Source: JBAXQQ01 sp037131695 (lineage in GTDB: Bacteria; Armatimonadota; Hebobacteria; CAIYQO01). Taken from it: a DNA stretch of 64,000 nucleotides. Location of the stretch: contig CAZWZF010000006.1 in NCBI GenBank assembly GCA_964638715.1, forward strand, positions 1 to 64,000. Direction: 5' to 3'. Below the pieces are notes generated by a model. That model was not told where the DNA came from and did no database searches. It worked only from the letters and a program-made list of their open reading frames with translations. Made by a program: the position numbers and the translations under genes. Below, in pieces: positions 19,431-27,566 of this stretch; position 1 is the first letter of the stretch, and every line of letters starts with the position of its first letter.

Positions 19431-19711
19431 ATTATTTCTCCCTTATCACTTTTTTATTTTGACATGATTAACATGATTATCATGATTAAATTTTTCCTGC
19501 CCGTTCATGTTAATTTTAATACATTACTTTCGCCTGTATTCAGTAAATACCGGGCAACCACAAGGGATTGCCCCTACAACATATATAAAAACGACAGATA
19601 TTATGTAATAAAATCTTTATTTTAAACTCCCCTCCTTGCCAAGGAGGGGTGGCCGAAGGTCGGGGTGGTTTTCGCCTACCACAAAACTACAACCTGAAAT
19701 AAATTCGTAAT
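19431..19711. repeat. Repeat-rich gap upstream of GH116
   Basis: No gene is seen. It contains an ACATGATTAACATGATT-type repeat (19462-19510), a GTAGGGG-family hairpin (19551-19577, GGGCAACC...GGATTGCCCCTAC), and a CCCCTCCTT-gcc-AAGGAGGGG hairpin (19629-19649) followed by GTGGCCGAAGGTCGGGGTGG. The last is a widespread bacterial intergenic repeat type. Confidence 0.6.
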
Positions 19712-20665
19712 TTACAATTTGCCTTTTTTAACATTTATTACTGTACTTTTTTCTGCTATTTGCAGCCTCGAAATCGGTCTTTCATCCACACCTTCCGCCA
19801 GCCAGCGCACTGATTTTTGCGCTATTTCTGCCATTGGGTAGGTCATGGTGGTGATATCTGATTGGAATCGGTTGAAAGTTGGGCTGTTGTCTACCCCGAG
19901 TATTGATACATCGCCGGGTACAGATACGCCGTTTTCCTGTAATGCCCGCATTACCCGAATTGCCAGCCAGTCGTTGTGGCAAAATATGGCGGTGGGCTGG
20001 TAAGACGCAACTGTTGATAGCAAATCAGAAAATACGCATACTTTCGGCTGCAATCCCCGGCTGGTCATTTCGCTGACATAACCGGCTTGCCGTTCAATAA
20101 TGCCGCATGCCTGGCGATGATATGTGACGTGCAATATCCGTCGATGGCCTTTGTCGGCAAGGTATGCCGCCGCGTCAACACCGGTGAATTGTTCGTTTGG
20201 CGCAAAAAATGGTACTACATCATTTTCGCAGGGGCTGATAAGGGTGGCAATGGGCAGCGAATTTACCAGGTGAGCAGGTATTTGAATATTTTCCTCGGGT
20301 GGAATGGCAAGAATGGCGCGTACCCGTCGCGCTGCGAAGTCGTCCAGCGCTTCGATAAATTCAACTTTATCCGCCACCGGCGAGATGAAAAGCCGCAAGC
20401 CAAAATCGTCGCAGGCCTCTTTTACCACCTGCATGAAATCCATGAAGAATACCGAGTTCATCGCCGGAACCAGCATGCCGAGGATATTGCTTTTGCCGGA
20501 CAACAACTCTTTCGCTGCCGGGTGCGGACGATATCCGTGTTCTGCCGCCATCGCCAATATTTTATCCCGGGTTGCCGCGCTGACGCCGGGCCTGCCGTGA
20601 ATTGCCCTGTCCACCGTCCCCTGGGAAACCCCGCACAATTTCGCCAATTCCAACGAAGAAATCAC
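19712..20665 (-). CDS. LacI family transcriptional regulator
   Basis: The 317-residue protein starts directly in the helix-turn-helix (SSLELAKLCGVSQGTVDRAI, residues 3-22) with the hinge KILAMAAEHGYRPHPAA. The ligand domain follows, with AIFCHNDWLAIRVM and DVSILGVDNSP. The GTG at 20665 is preceded by GGAAAGGGG, 7 nt away. It lies between the GH10 xylanase and GH116 genes on the same strand and probably controls one or both in response to a sugar. Its own promoter is a strong TTGACA-17-TACACT. The C-terminal KKGKL and the stop are encoded by AAAAAAGGCAAATTGTAAAT, an intergenic-type repeat that seems to have been captured by the reading frame. Confidence 0.9.
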   Translation of the reverse strand: MISSLELAKLCGVSQGTVDRAIHGRPGVSAATRDKILAMAAEHGYRPHPAAKELLSGKSNILGMLVPAMNSVFFMDFMQVVKEACDDFGLRLFISPVADKVEFIEALDDFAARRVRAILAIPPEENIQIPAHLVNSLPIATLISPCENDVVPFFAPNEQFTGVDAAAYLADKGHRRILHVTYHRQACGIIERQAGYVSEMTSRGLQPKVCVFSDLLSTVASYQPTAIFCHNDWLAIRVMRALQENGVSVPGDVSILGVDNSPTFNRFQSDITTMTYPMAEIAQKSVRWLAEGVDERPISRLQIAEKSTVINVKKGKL

Positions 20666-20699
20666 CCGCCATCCCCTTTCCGTTTAATTACACGGTGAT

Positions 20700-20728
20700 A
20701 GTGTAGAGGATGAAATATGTTGTGTCAA
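20700..20728 (-). promoter_or_regulatory. Sigma-70-type promoter of LacI gene
   Basis: On the minus strand TTGACA (20728-20723), a 17-bp spacer and TACACT (20705-20700) lie 35 bp upstream of the GTG start. The expected transcript start is near 20693. Confidence 0.7.
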
Positions 20729-20822
20729 GAGGAAAACGCTATTAAATTTAGACATGATTAACATGATTTACAAGATTAAATTTATCCTGCCTATCCTGCT
20801 CATCCAAGTTAATTTTTAACTT

Positions 20823-21827
20823 TTAATTTTCAATTTTTAATTTGAGAACTGCGTCATACGCCAATTTTGGCTGGCAATTTCTATCGAACAGCAGCGGGTA
20901 GTTGGTGCGTTTATACGGGTAATAGTTCAGCCAGCTTCTGCCATCGTTAAGGTTCCAGAATGCTACCCGGGTTATAACGTCGCGGTGGCGCAGGAATATT
21001 TTGAATAGTTCGGCGTATTGTTCTGCCTGGCGCTGAAAAAGTTCGACGGGACAGCTGTCTTTATAAGGGTCGCCGGCGGATTCGTCCCAGGGCAGCATGC
21101 TGATGTCCAATTCGGTAATCATCACCTTCAACCCGCTTTGCGCGTAGATGTCGATGGCGGCGTCAATATCGGCAAATGGAATATTATCCAGTGACCAGTG
21201 CCCCTGGATGCCGATGGCGTCAACCTTGACACCGGCGTCGCGCAATGACGACAGCAGGCGCAGCGTCTTTTCGCGCTTCACCGGCCCTTCGTTGCTGTAG
21301 TCGTTGTAATACAGTTGCACGTCGGGGTCGGCCTCGCGGGCAAAACGAAACGCCTGCGCCAGATAATCATCGCCCACCGTCCGCAGCCACGGCGAATCCC
21401 GCAGGTAGTCGTCCTTGTCATCAATAGCCTCGTTCACCACGTCCCACCCCATTATCTGCCCGCGGTATCTCCCCACCAGGGTATGAATATGGGTGCGCAT
21501 CCGGGAAAGCATCAATTCGCGGCTTGCCGGTCCATCACCATCCAGAAAAAACCAGTCCGGCGTTTGCTGGTGCCACAACAAGCAATGCCCGGTCATCATC
21601 TTCCCATTATCTCGCGCAAATGCCGCCAACGCATCCGCCTGCTCAAATGTAAACACCCCTTCCCGCGGTTGAATAGCACCCGGCTTCATACAATTCTCCG
21701 GGGTGACCACATTAAACTGCGACAATATAGCGTCAATCTCCACCGCCGAATAATCACCCGGCAATGTACCGCCCAATGCAACGCCGATGTTGAAGGCCGA
21801 CTGGTATTTTTGGTATAGGGATTTCAT
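20823..21827 (-). CDS. GH10 endo-1,4-beta-xylanase
   Basis: The 334-residue protein is a single GH10 TIM barrel. CLLWHQQTPDWF near 80, WDVVNEAIDD (acid/base Glu near 132) and VMITELDIS (nucleophile Glu near 239) are all present, and the length equals one catalytic domain. It hydrolyses xylan or xylo-oligosaccharides with retention of configuration. No signal peptide is visible from the ATG at 21827, chosen because AAAGGAG lies about 10 nt upstream, so it may act on imported oligosaccharides. A longer start at 21881 would add a basic, non-conserved leader. It is first in the minus-strand series GH10-LacI-GH116. The C-terminal KLKIEN and the stop are encoded by an AAATTAAAAATTG-type repeat. Confidence 0.92.
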   Translation of the reverse strand: MKSLYQKYQSAFNIGVALGGTLPGDYSAVEIDAILSQFNVVTPENCMKPGAIQPREGVFTFEQADALAAFARDNGKMMTGHCLLWHQQTPDWFFLDGDGPASRELMLSRMRTHIHTLVGRYRGQIMGWDVVNEAIDDKDDYLRDSPWLRTVGDDYLAQAFRFAREADPDVQLYYNDYSNEGPVKREKTLRLLSSLRDAGVKVDAIGIQGHWSLDNIPFADIDAAIDIYAQSGLKVMITELDISMLPWDESAGDPYKDSCPVELFQRQAEQYAELFKIFLRHRDVITRVAFWNLNDGRSWLNYYPYKRTNYPLLFDRNCQPKLAYDAVLKLKIEN

Positions 21828-21859
21828 GGGAGGGGAGCTCCTTTTTATAAAATTTCTTT

Positions 21860-21956
21860 TTTTGTCTGAACCACGATTCACTGGATTATAGGATTTAAGG
21901 ATTTTTTTACGTAATCCTATAATCCATTAATCCCATAAATCGTGGTTCAGACAAAA
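21860..21956. repeat. Strong 97-bp hairpin upstream of GH10
   Basis: The outer arms TTTTGTCTGAACCACGATT (21860-21878) and its exact complement (21938-21956) enclose inner arms GGATTATAGGATT (21883-21895) and AATCCTATAATCC (21913-21925). It lies in the 301-bp gap upstream of the xylanase start. The rest of that gap holds only AT-rich sequence and a CATTTGCCATTTC/TCTCTTCTC tail belonging to the next gene. Confidence 0.75.
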
Positions 21957-22127
21957 TACAATTTTCCTCTTCAAATAGCCGGGCCGGCTATTATACTTTT
22001 TTCAGAAATTGGAATTCTTCCGTAGTTACTCCCTCTGTCATTGCAGTGACATCATACTTGAGAATGGAACATAATTTGCCATTTGCCATTTCTCTCTTCT
22101 CTCCTCACTCTTCTATCTTCTTCACCG

Positions 22128-22961
22128 CTACCGGCATTGCTGCAGCCCGGTATACAGATAAACGAATAACCGCAGCAAATCGTCGCCATCAAAGAGCGCA
22201 TCATTATTCATTTCGCTGTTTTGCCGGCCTGATACCTTTATATAATCTCCACTTACAGCAGATAATTTTATCAGGTTGCCTTTTATTGCGACTTTTATCT
22301 CTATTTGGCCAGGCACTCCAACGGGCAGGTGCTGCTGGATATTCGCAAAGTTTGGATAAACAGTTGGGTCTGGCCGCAGAAATACAGATACTTCTTCGCT
22401 GATCTTCTCTTTCACTTTGGTATATTTTTTCTTCTGTTTTTCCATGCGGTTTATCTCCTGGACTATTTTCAACTTAAAACGGCTGCCATCCATTAATTTA
22501 CCGGATGCACCGAACCAGTTGTCAACATAGCGGTAATGAGTTATCGGGAATGTCAAAAAGCCGCCTTCAACATTTTTTGACACTAATCTGCCGTGTTTTT
22601 TATAACCGGAAAAATCAATTGATACCCCACAAGGCTGCGCGGGTTTTACATCCTCGCCCAACACAGAAAACATTCGCATTGGAATTAAAAAACGACGATT
22701 CTCGATATCTTTAGCTGCCCAGATGTTGTATACAATAACGAAATAAATCAGTCCTATTATACCAGCTGCCAGCAAAACAATACCTGCATTGCCGGCGGCT
22801 TGAATTAGAAAAAATCCGCCGATAGATGCGATACCGCATATCCAGATTCCTGTCTTATTATTCTTCATTTTCTCTTCAATTAACCGGTCATTCTCCTGCA
22901 GTTTCTGCAAATCTGCAATGATAACATCAGCAGGCGCATTTTTAATATATGGATCAGGCAT
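22128..22961 (-). CDS. Hypothetical membrane protein with two N-terminal membrane segments
   Basis: I do not recognise this 277-residue protein. An N-terminal amphipathic stretch (DLQKLQENDRLIEEKMKNN) is followed by two hydrophobic segments at about residues 37-55 and 60-80. A soluble domain of about 190 residues follows, rich in basic and aromatic residues, with a charged helix (NRMEKQKKKYTKVKEKISEE) that could form a coiled coil. The soluble part probably faces the cytoplasm. AGGAGA precedes the ATG. It is divergent from mtaB. The stop is immediately followed by the purine-rich repeat GGTGAAGAAGATAGAAGAG. Confidence 0.7.
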   Translation of the reverse strand: MPDPYIKNAPADVIIADLQKLQENDRLIEEKMKNNKTGIWICGIASIGGFFLIQAAGNAGIVLLAAGIIGLIYFVIVYNIWAAKDIENRRFLIPMRMFSVLGEDVKPAQPCGVSIDFSGYKKHGRLVSKNVEGGFLTFPITHYRYVDNWFGASGKLMDGSRFKLKIVQEINRMEKQKKKYTKVKEKISEEVSVFLRPDPTVYPNFANIQQHLPVGVPGQIEIKVAIKGNLIKLSAVSGDYIKVSGRQNSEMNNDALFDGDDLLRLFVYLYTGLQQCR

Positions 22962-23262
22962 AAAAATTATCTCCTGTTTTTATTATTGTATTCTTAACCA
23001 TAAATCTTCGTCAAATAAATTGGAATAATAGGTGTCAAGTGTTAGGACACCTCGATGGTACAGACACCTTCCTGGCTTCGCCACTCGGTGTCAGTCCCTG
23101 ATTCATACTCAAAATTTCAATTTAAAACAATAAATAATTTAGGCTTCGCATAAATCTGTGTAATTTTTAATTTTGCATTTTTAATTTTTAATTAATTTGC
23201 CATTTGCCATTTCCAATTTTCTCTCTTCTCTCTTCTCCCCGCAATCTATATAATAGACCCAC
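22962..23262. repeat. Divergent intergenic region with hairpin repeat
   Basis: No gene is seen. It holds a copy of the GGGACAGACACC hairpin repeat (23057-23098: GGTACAGACACC paired with GGTGTCAGTCCC), then AT-rich TTTTTAATTTTGC tracts, a CATTTGCCATTTCC/TCTCTTCTC tail, and TATAAT at 23249-23254. The last lies only 8 bp before the mtaB ATG, so a very short leader is possible. Confidence 0.55.
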
Positions 23263-24534
23263 ATGACGGATGAAATCAGACTGATTCGGGTGGCTTTGCC
23301 TACGCTGGGGTGCAAAGTTAACAGGTATGACAGCGACACGCTGGCGCGGGAATTGCGGCGGCGAGGGTATTGCATTGTACCGGCATCGCAGCCGGCAGAT
23401 GCCTATATCGTGAATACCTGCACTGTCACCGCGGACGCTGGGGCGAAGTCGCGGAAAGTGTTGCGAAAAGCGTTGAAGCTGACGCCGGGAGCGGTAATGA
23501 TAGTCACCGGGTGCTATGCCGCACTGGAACATGACGAAGTAGAAGAGATGGACGGGATCACCGCGGTGGTGCCGCAGGAAAGGCAGGCGGAGATACCCGA
23601 CTTGCTGGAAAAGCTGCTGCCGCCAATGGGTAATGATGACGGCGGGATAATATCCGGCTCGATTAACCGCACCCGCGCGGTGGTGAAGGTGCAGGATGGC
23701 TGTGACCGCCAGTGCGCCTATTGCGCGGTAACCATTGCGCGGGGAGATTTACGCAGCCGGCCAATAGAGGAAATTATCGACGAATTAAAAATAATCCTGG
23801 CGCGCGGGGTAATGGAAATAGTGCTAACCGGCATCCGTCTGGATGCCTATGGAATGGAAGGCGACGATTATCGACTGGCGGATTTGATAAAAGCCACTAT
23901 GCCACTGGATATACCGCGCCTGCGGCTGTCATCGCTGGAGCCTATTGGGATTGATGACGAACTGATTGCCGCGCTGGCAAACCACCCCACCCTTTGCCGG
24001 CATTTTCACCTGTGCCTGCAATCCGGCGACGATGAAATATTGGCAAAAATGCGCCGCGGCTATGATGCGGCATTTTTCACGAATATGGTGAATAAAATCA
24101 AGGCTGCCATGCCCGACGCGACTTTCAGCACCGATGTGATAGTCGGATTCCCCGGCGAGACCGACACAGCGTTTTTTAATACCTTCAAATTAATTCAGGA
24201 GATAGGATTCATAAATCTCCACGTATTCCGCTTCTCTCCTCGTCCACATACCGAGGCTGAAAAGATGAAACACCCGGTGCAGGACAGCGTAAAAGATACC
24301 CGCAGCGCATACCTGCATGATCTGGAAAAAAGATTATTCGCAAAATCCGCCGAAAAACTGATAGGTACGATCCAGCCTGTCCTGGTAGAACGCGGTGGTA
24401 CCGGACTAACCCCCAGCGGTCACCGGGTATCAGCAGATTTTACCGCCAAAGATTTAAACAAAATCCTGCCAGTATTGATAGAGTCAGTGGAAGATATGAC
24501 AATGTATGGAAGAGTGAAGAGTGAAAAAAATTGA
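23263..24534 (+). CDS. mtaB: tRNA threonylcarbamoyladenosine (t6A37) methylthiotransferase MtaB
   Basis: The 423-residue radical SAM enzyme adds a methylthio group to t6A37 of tRNAs. The N-terminal UPF0004 domain has the cluster cysteines Cys17 (TLGCKVN), Cys53 (VNTCTVT) and Cys84 (VTGCYA). The radical SAM motif CDRQCAYC places Cys147, Cys151 and Cys154 on the second cluster. TLGCKVNRYD and NTCTVTADAG are closer to MtaB than to MiaB or RimO. The C-terminal TRAM domain appears short. No Shine-Dalgarno is visible at the ATG, and a -10-like TATAAT is only 8 bp upstream. The last residues (VKSEKN) and the stop are encoded by a GAAGAGTGAAGAGTGAAA repeat, so the true ancestral C-terminus may have been altered. 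Confidence 0.88.
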   Translation: MTDEIRLIRVALPTLGCKVNRYDSDTLARELRRRGYCIVPASQPADAYIVNTCTVTADAGAKSRKVLRKALKLTPGAVMIVTGCYAALEHDEVEEMDGITAVVPQERQAEIPDLLEKLLPPMGNDDGGIISGSINRTRAVVKVQDGCDRQCAYCAVTIARGDLRSRPIEEIIDELKIILARGVMEIVLTGIRLDAYGMEGDDYRLADLIKATMPLDIPRLRLSSLEPIGIDDELIAALANHPTLCRHFHLCLQSGDDEILAKMRRGYDAAFFTNMVNKIKAAMPDATFSTDVIVGFPGETDTAFFNTFKLIQEIGFINLHVFRFSPRPHTEAEKMKHPVQDSVKDTRSAYLHDLEKRLFAKSAEKLIGTIQPVLVERGGTGLTPSGHRVSADFTAKDLNKILPVLIESVEDMTMYGRVKSEKN

Positions 24535-24629
24535 CAATTGACAATTGACAGTTGACAATTTTCTCATGAATTATCGAAATTTTGATTCGTAATTCGTAAT
24601 TCGTAATTTCACTTTTCACTCTTCTATCT
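24535..24629. repeat. Low-complexity repeats between converging genes
   Basis: TTGACAATTGACAATTGACAG runs from the mtaB side. From the other side, ATTCGTAATTCGTAATTCG and CACTTTTCACTCTTC form the tail of the cupin gene. Both tails are in sense orientation relative to the gene they follow. Confidence 0.6.
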
Positions 24630-25130
24630 TCACTCTTCTTTAAACGCTATTGCCGGTTCTACGTTGCGTACTATGCAATCGTTTGCGTAGGTGCGTTGCG
24701 GCAGAATGATTACGGAGTTTACTACTGCTCCCGGTTTTACCGCGAAAGGCGCGTGGTGCCATACTCCCGGTTTCAATATAACTGCGGTTCCCTGCGGAAC
24801 GCGGAAAACTTCCAGTGCCGGTATAGTGTCGTCGCCAGTCGCCGGACCAACGTGCAGGTAAATATCGCCATCCAACGGCAGGATACCCTCGCCGGTACAG
24901 GTGTGGAATTCGCAAACATCGATTGCCAGCGGTCGCCATGCCGTTTGGCAGATGCCCAGGGAAACCTGATTATTGCCATCAGGACCCAGGTTCAGCACGC
25001 CGCCGCAGTCGGGCCAGAAAGAGATGATATCGCCACCCACCAGCGGAGCATCAGTCGGCGGGGTCAGTGCCCCAAAAGTGCCATAAGGCTTGAAAGCCTC
25101 CATAGTTAACGCTTTAACACATAAAGTCAT
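24630..25130 (-). CDS. Ureidoglycolate lyase-like cupin protein
   Basis: The 166-residue protein matches the AllA (ureidoglycolate lyase) family in length and layout: MEAFKPYGTFG near the start, CEFHTCTGEGILPLDGD in the centre and LKPGVWHHAPF near residue 130. The last corresponds to the family's GTWHH motif. AllA releases glyoxylate and urea from ureidoglycolate in allantoin breakdown. No other purine or allantoin genes are nearby, so the substrate may differ. AAAGGAAC lies 7 nt before the ATG. It converges on mtaB; its stop TGA lies inside the repeat GAAGAGTGAAGATAGAAG. Confidence 0.72.
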   Translation of the reverse strand: MTLCVKALTMEAFKPYGTFGALTPPTDAPLVGGDIISFWPDCGGVLNLGPDGNNQVSLGICQTAWRPLAIDVCEFHTCTGEGILPLDGDIYLHVGPATGDDTIPALEVFRVPQGTAVILKPGVWHHAPFAVKPGAVVNSVIILPQRTYANDCIVRNVEPAIAFKEE

Positions 25131-25321
25131 GTCATGTTCCTTTATAAAAAGAATGTTATCGTGGTTATGATACTAATGCTTGGTGGTTGTGTAAAGTGGC
25201 AGGAGAGAAAATTGACAATTGACAATGGAGAATTGACAATTAGGTACCCATTCTTGAGTTGTGTTATAAACATAAATTGAGTGTATATGTTCAATTTGAG
25301 AATATAAATGTATCGCCGAGT

Positions 25322-25497
25322 GGTAGGGGAGCTGTCCCCAGCTCCCGCGAAAGAGTTTTTTTAATAAAAAAGTATAGGTAGTGACGACAAAATAAGGTTT
25401 GTAAACACAACACCACGCAAAAAATCTATCGCTATTTCGCTTTATCACATCATTATTCCGGTTCTTTCGGGGAAGTTGAGTACAACTTCCCTTGACA
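25322..25497 (+). repeat. GTAGGGG-family dispersed repeat, full copy
   Basis: A copy of about 176 bp matches the one at 50891-51063. It starts GGTAGGGGAGCTGTCCCC (a hairpin with CAGCTCCC) and ends with the hairpin GGGAAGTTG/CAACTTCCC. The interior shares CGACAAAATAAGGTTT, AACACAACACCAC, TCGCTATTTCGCTT and CATCATTATTCCGGTT with the other copy. The frame through it is conserved only because the DNA is repeated. Confidence 0.8.
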
Positions 25498-25539
25498 GCA
25501 TTTTTATTGTAAGTCTCACCACAGTAACATAGAATTATA

Positions 25540-25826
25540 TCACCGATCACTCATGATTTTGGCAATTTCCTCGTTTCTATACGTAGGAAAACAGGTTTGG
25601 ATGGTTTCCAGTATTTGCCAGGCTTCAGCTTCTACTATGCTGCTACATCATTAATACTTCCGGCAAATCTTATGGTTTTTGCACCATAATTGAAAGTTAT
25701 CAGGAAATCTTCTATGCCATTATAACCATGTTTATAGGTACCACCTTACATTGCATTATAAGTGGCAATAAAGAAACGTAAATCTTTCAGAAATTCCGTA
25801 TTACTTTAGCCGGTCAAAATTACCAT
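25540..25826 (-). pseudogene. Degraded small gene, function unknown
   Basis: Read on the minus strand from ATG at 25826, the frame gives MVILTG-stop-SNTEFLKDLRFFIATYNAM-stop-GGTYKHGYNGIEDF, then LITFNYGAKTIRFAGSINDVA. After a one-base frameshift near 25636, it continues SIVEAEAWQILETIQTCFP and TYRNEEIAKIMSDR to a TGA at 25540-25542. The peptide-like composition across two TAA stops and a frameshift indicates a decayed protein of about 90 residues. I do not recognise the family. It lies between a repeat copy and the MFS promoter. Confidence 0.55.
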
Positions 25827-25873
25827 GTCAACAATACATGACTAAATTAATAAAAAATTATTCTGTTATCTTA

Positions 25874-25927
25874 TTGAAAATGAATTAAGTAATCTGTATA
25901 ATGTGCCTCATACCCGTCTGGCGGGTA
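25874..25927 (+). promoter_or_regulatory. Strong promoter with 5' hairpin for MFS carrier
   Basis: TTGAAA (25874-25879), 17 bp, TATAAT (25897-25902). The expected transcript begins near 25909 and immediately contains TACCCG-tctgg-CGGGTA (25911-25927), a perfect 6-bp hairpin. The leader to the ATG at 25967 is about 58 nt. Confidence 0.7.
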
Positions 25928-25966
25928 AATTTTATGAGTTTCATCAACAAATTTGGAGGTAAGTTA

Positions 25967-27235
25967 ATGAGCGAGACTAACGTGGCGGCTCAACAGAGTG
26001 AAGCCAACGTAGTTGCCCCCCAGTTCAATCGTTGGATACCGGTGATAGCCGGTATTGCCATTCAGTTGTGCTTGGGAACAGCGTATATCTGGGGTGTTTT
26101 TCAACCCGAGGTAACCAAACTATTCGGCTGGACAAATGTAACGGCCGGTTACACATTTTCTTTCCTATTGGGCATATTAACCATTGGCAGCACCATTGGT
26201 GGAAAGATTCAGGACAAGTTTACCCCTAAACCTGTTGTTTTGGGTGGCGGTCTGGTATTAGGTGCAGGATTCATTCTCGCATCATATACTACCGCGGCAG
26301 CACCATGGTGGTTGTGGCTGACTTATGGTTGTATCGGCGGGTTTGGCATGGGTATGATTTATACCACAGTTATCGCGACTTGTCAGAAATGGTTTCCTGA
26401 CAAACGCGGGTTAATCACCGGTATCATCGTTTCCGCGTTAGGATTCGGTGGCCTTGTTTTCACCCCGGTCGCCAGCACGTTAATTAAATCGACTGGTGTA
26501 TTGCAAACCTTCATGTGGTTAGGCGTCATATTCATTGTTGTTTGTACTATTGGGTCGCAATTTGTTGTTAATCCTCCTGCAGGATTTAAACCGGAAGGTT
26601 GGGTTCCACCTGCGCCGAAAGAAGGTTCACATATCGTGCAGGATTTCTCTCCTGTTGAAGTGTTGAATACGCCACAATTTTATATGGTAATAATCGCTTT
26701 CATGCTTGCTACTGCCGCCGGTCTAATGATTATCCCCTACGCAAAAGTATTGGGAGTATCTGGTGGTTTAACAAAAGAAGTCGCTACCTACGGCGTGATG
26801 GTTATCGCGATGTTCAACTCCTTCGGACGCCTGTTCTGGGGTGGTGTATCAGATAAATTAGGACGAAAAAACACCTTACTCATTCTTACTCTGATGGCAA
26901 CAGCGTCAATTTTATTTGTTGCTGCCGCACAGTCATATATAATCCTGGTTCTTATCGGTATAGTCGCATTCTCATACGGCGGATTTCTGGGTACATTTCC
27001 CGCGCTTACCGCGGATTTCTGGGGAATCAAGAATATGGGAACTAATTACGGCATGATTCTTCTCGGATTCGGTATCGGCGCAGTTGCTTCTCCATTCATT
27101 GCCGGATACGTAAAAGACCAAACCGGCGGATTTTTCTGGGCATTCATCATCGCCTCAGCAGCATCCTTTGCAGGTTTTCTGCTGATTCTTTTCCTCAAAC
27201 CACCCAGTTTGAAGAAAGTAAAAACAAACGAATAG
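25967..27235 (+). CDS. MFS transporter, oxalate/formate antiporter (OxlT)-like
   Basis: The 422-residue inner-membrane carrier has about 12 hydrophobic segments. RWIPVIAGIAIQLCLGTAY with WGVFQPEV near the N-terminus, and CIGGFGMGMIYTTVIATCQK with WFPDKRGL in the fourth and fifth segments, are hallmarks of the OxlT/monocarboxylate branch. Such carriers exchange oxalate for formate or move small carboxylates; the actual substrate here is not known. The ATG at 25967 is set by a near-perfect GGAGGT at 25955-25960. It has its own consensus promoter and a strong downstream hairpin (27267-27298), so it is a single-gene unit. Confidence 0.88.
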   Translation: MSETNVAAQQSEANVVAPQFNRWIPVIAGIAIQLCLGTAYIWGVFQPEVTKLFGWTNVTAGYTFSFLLGILTIGSTIGGKIQDKFTPKPVVLGGGLVLGAGFILASYTTAAAPWWLWLTYGCIGGFGMGMIYTTVIATCQKWFPDKRGLITGIIVSALGFGGLVFTPVASTLIKSTGVLQTFMWLGVIFIVVCTIGSQFVVNPPAGFKPEGWVPPAPKEGSHIVQDFSPVEVLNTPQFYMVIIAFMLATAAGLMIIPYAKVLGVSGGLTKEVATYGVMVIAMFNSFGRLFWGGVSDKLGRKNTLLILTLMATASILFVAAAQSYIILVLIGIVAFSYGGFLGTFPALTADFWGIKNMGTNYGMILLGFGIGAVASPFIAGYVKDQTGGFFWAFIIASAASFAGFLLILFLKPPSLKKVKTNE

Positions 27236-27266
27236 AATTCTGTCCAATAATGTAGTTTTTCGCATT

Positions 27267-27298
27267 AACAGGTCCAGTAAATAGTTACTGGGCCTGTT
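27267..27298 (+). terminator. Hairpin terminator after MFS gene
   Basis: AACAGGTCCAGTAA (27267-27280) and TTACTGGGCCTGTT (27285-27298) form a 14-bp stem with one G-T pair and a 4-nt loop. The following sequence is GAATTTGC, not a full T-tract. Confidence 0.65.
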
Positions 27299-27321
27299 GA
27301 ATTTGCATTGGCGAAAATCTA

Positions 27322-27350
27322 TTTACAAAATCGGTTATTATTTGTATAAT
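27322..27350 (+). promoter_or_regulatory. Promoter of riboswitch-metK transcript
   Basis: TTTACA (27322-27327), 17 bp, TATAAT (27345-27350). The expected transcript start near 27357 lies about 20 nt before the riboswitch P1 stem. Confidence 0.75.
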
Positions 27351-27375
27351 TTAGTCCTAAAAACTGAATATTGAC

Positions 27376-27545
27376 CCTTATCAAGAGCGGCGGAGGGTAA
27401 TGGCCCTTTGAAGCCCGGCAACCTGTTTTGGATTAGCGTCTGAATCGTGGTGCCAATTCCATCGAATGTGATTCGACAGATGAGGAGTAACGAATAAAAT
27501 TCGTCTTACTACTCTTCTGCTGATTGCATGAAGGGTATTTTTTTT
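27376..27545 (+). ncRNA. SAM-I (S-box) riboswitch with terminator/antiterminator
   Basis: The conserved core is clear: CTTATCAAGAGCGGCGGAGG (27377-27396), TGGCCC, TGAAGCCCGGCAACC, then GGTGCCAATTCC and GATGAG (27479-27484), which pairs with CTTATC as P1. The expression platform is also readable. GAGGAGTAA (27482-27490) can pair with TTACTACTC (27507-27515) as an antiterminator. Alternatively TACTCTTC (27510-27517) pairs with GAAGGGTA (27530-27537) before eight Ts (27538-27545) as a terminator. SAM binding holds P1, blocks the antiterminator and stops transcription of metK. That is the known S-box mechanism; the base pairs are read from this sequence. Confidence 0.95.
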
Positions 27546-27566
27546 AGTTATGGGAGTATAAATACT

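Noticed and set aside
25173..25550. Minus-strand frame with NRNNDVIKRNSDRF, matched by a similar frame at 50842-51171
   Set aside because: The similarity comes from the two copies of the GTAGGGG-family repeat. The flanking parts are unrelated and there is no start signal.
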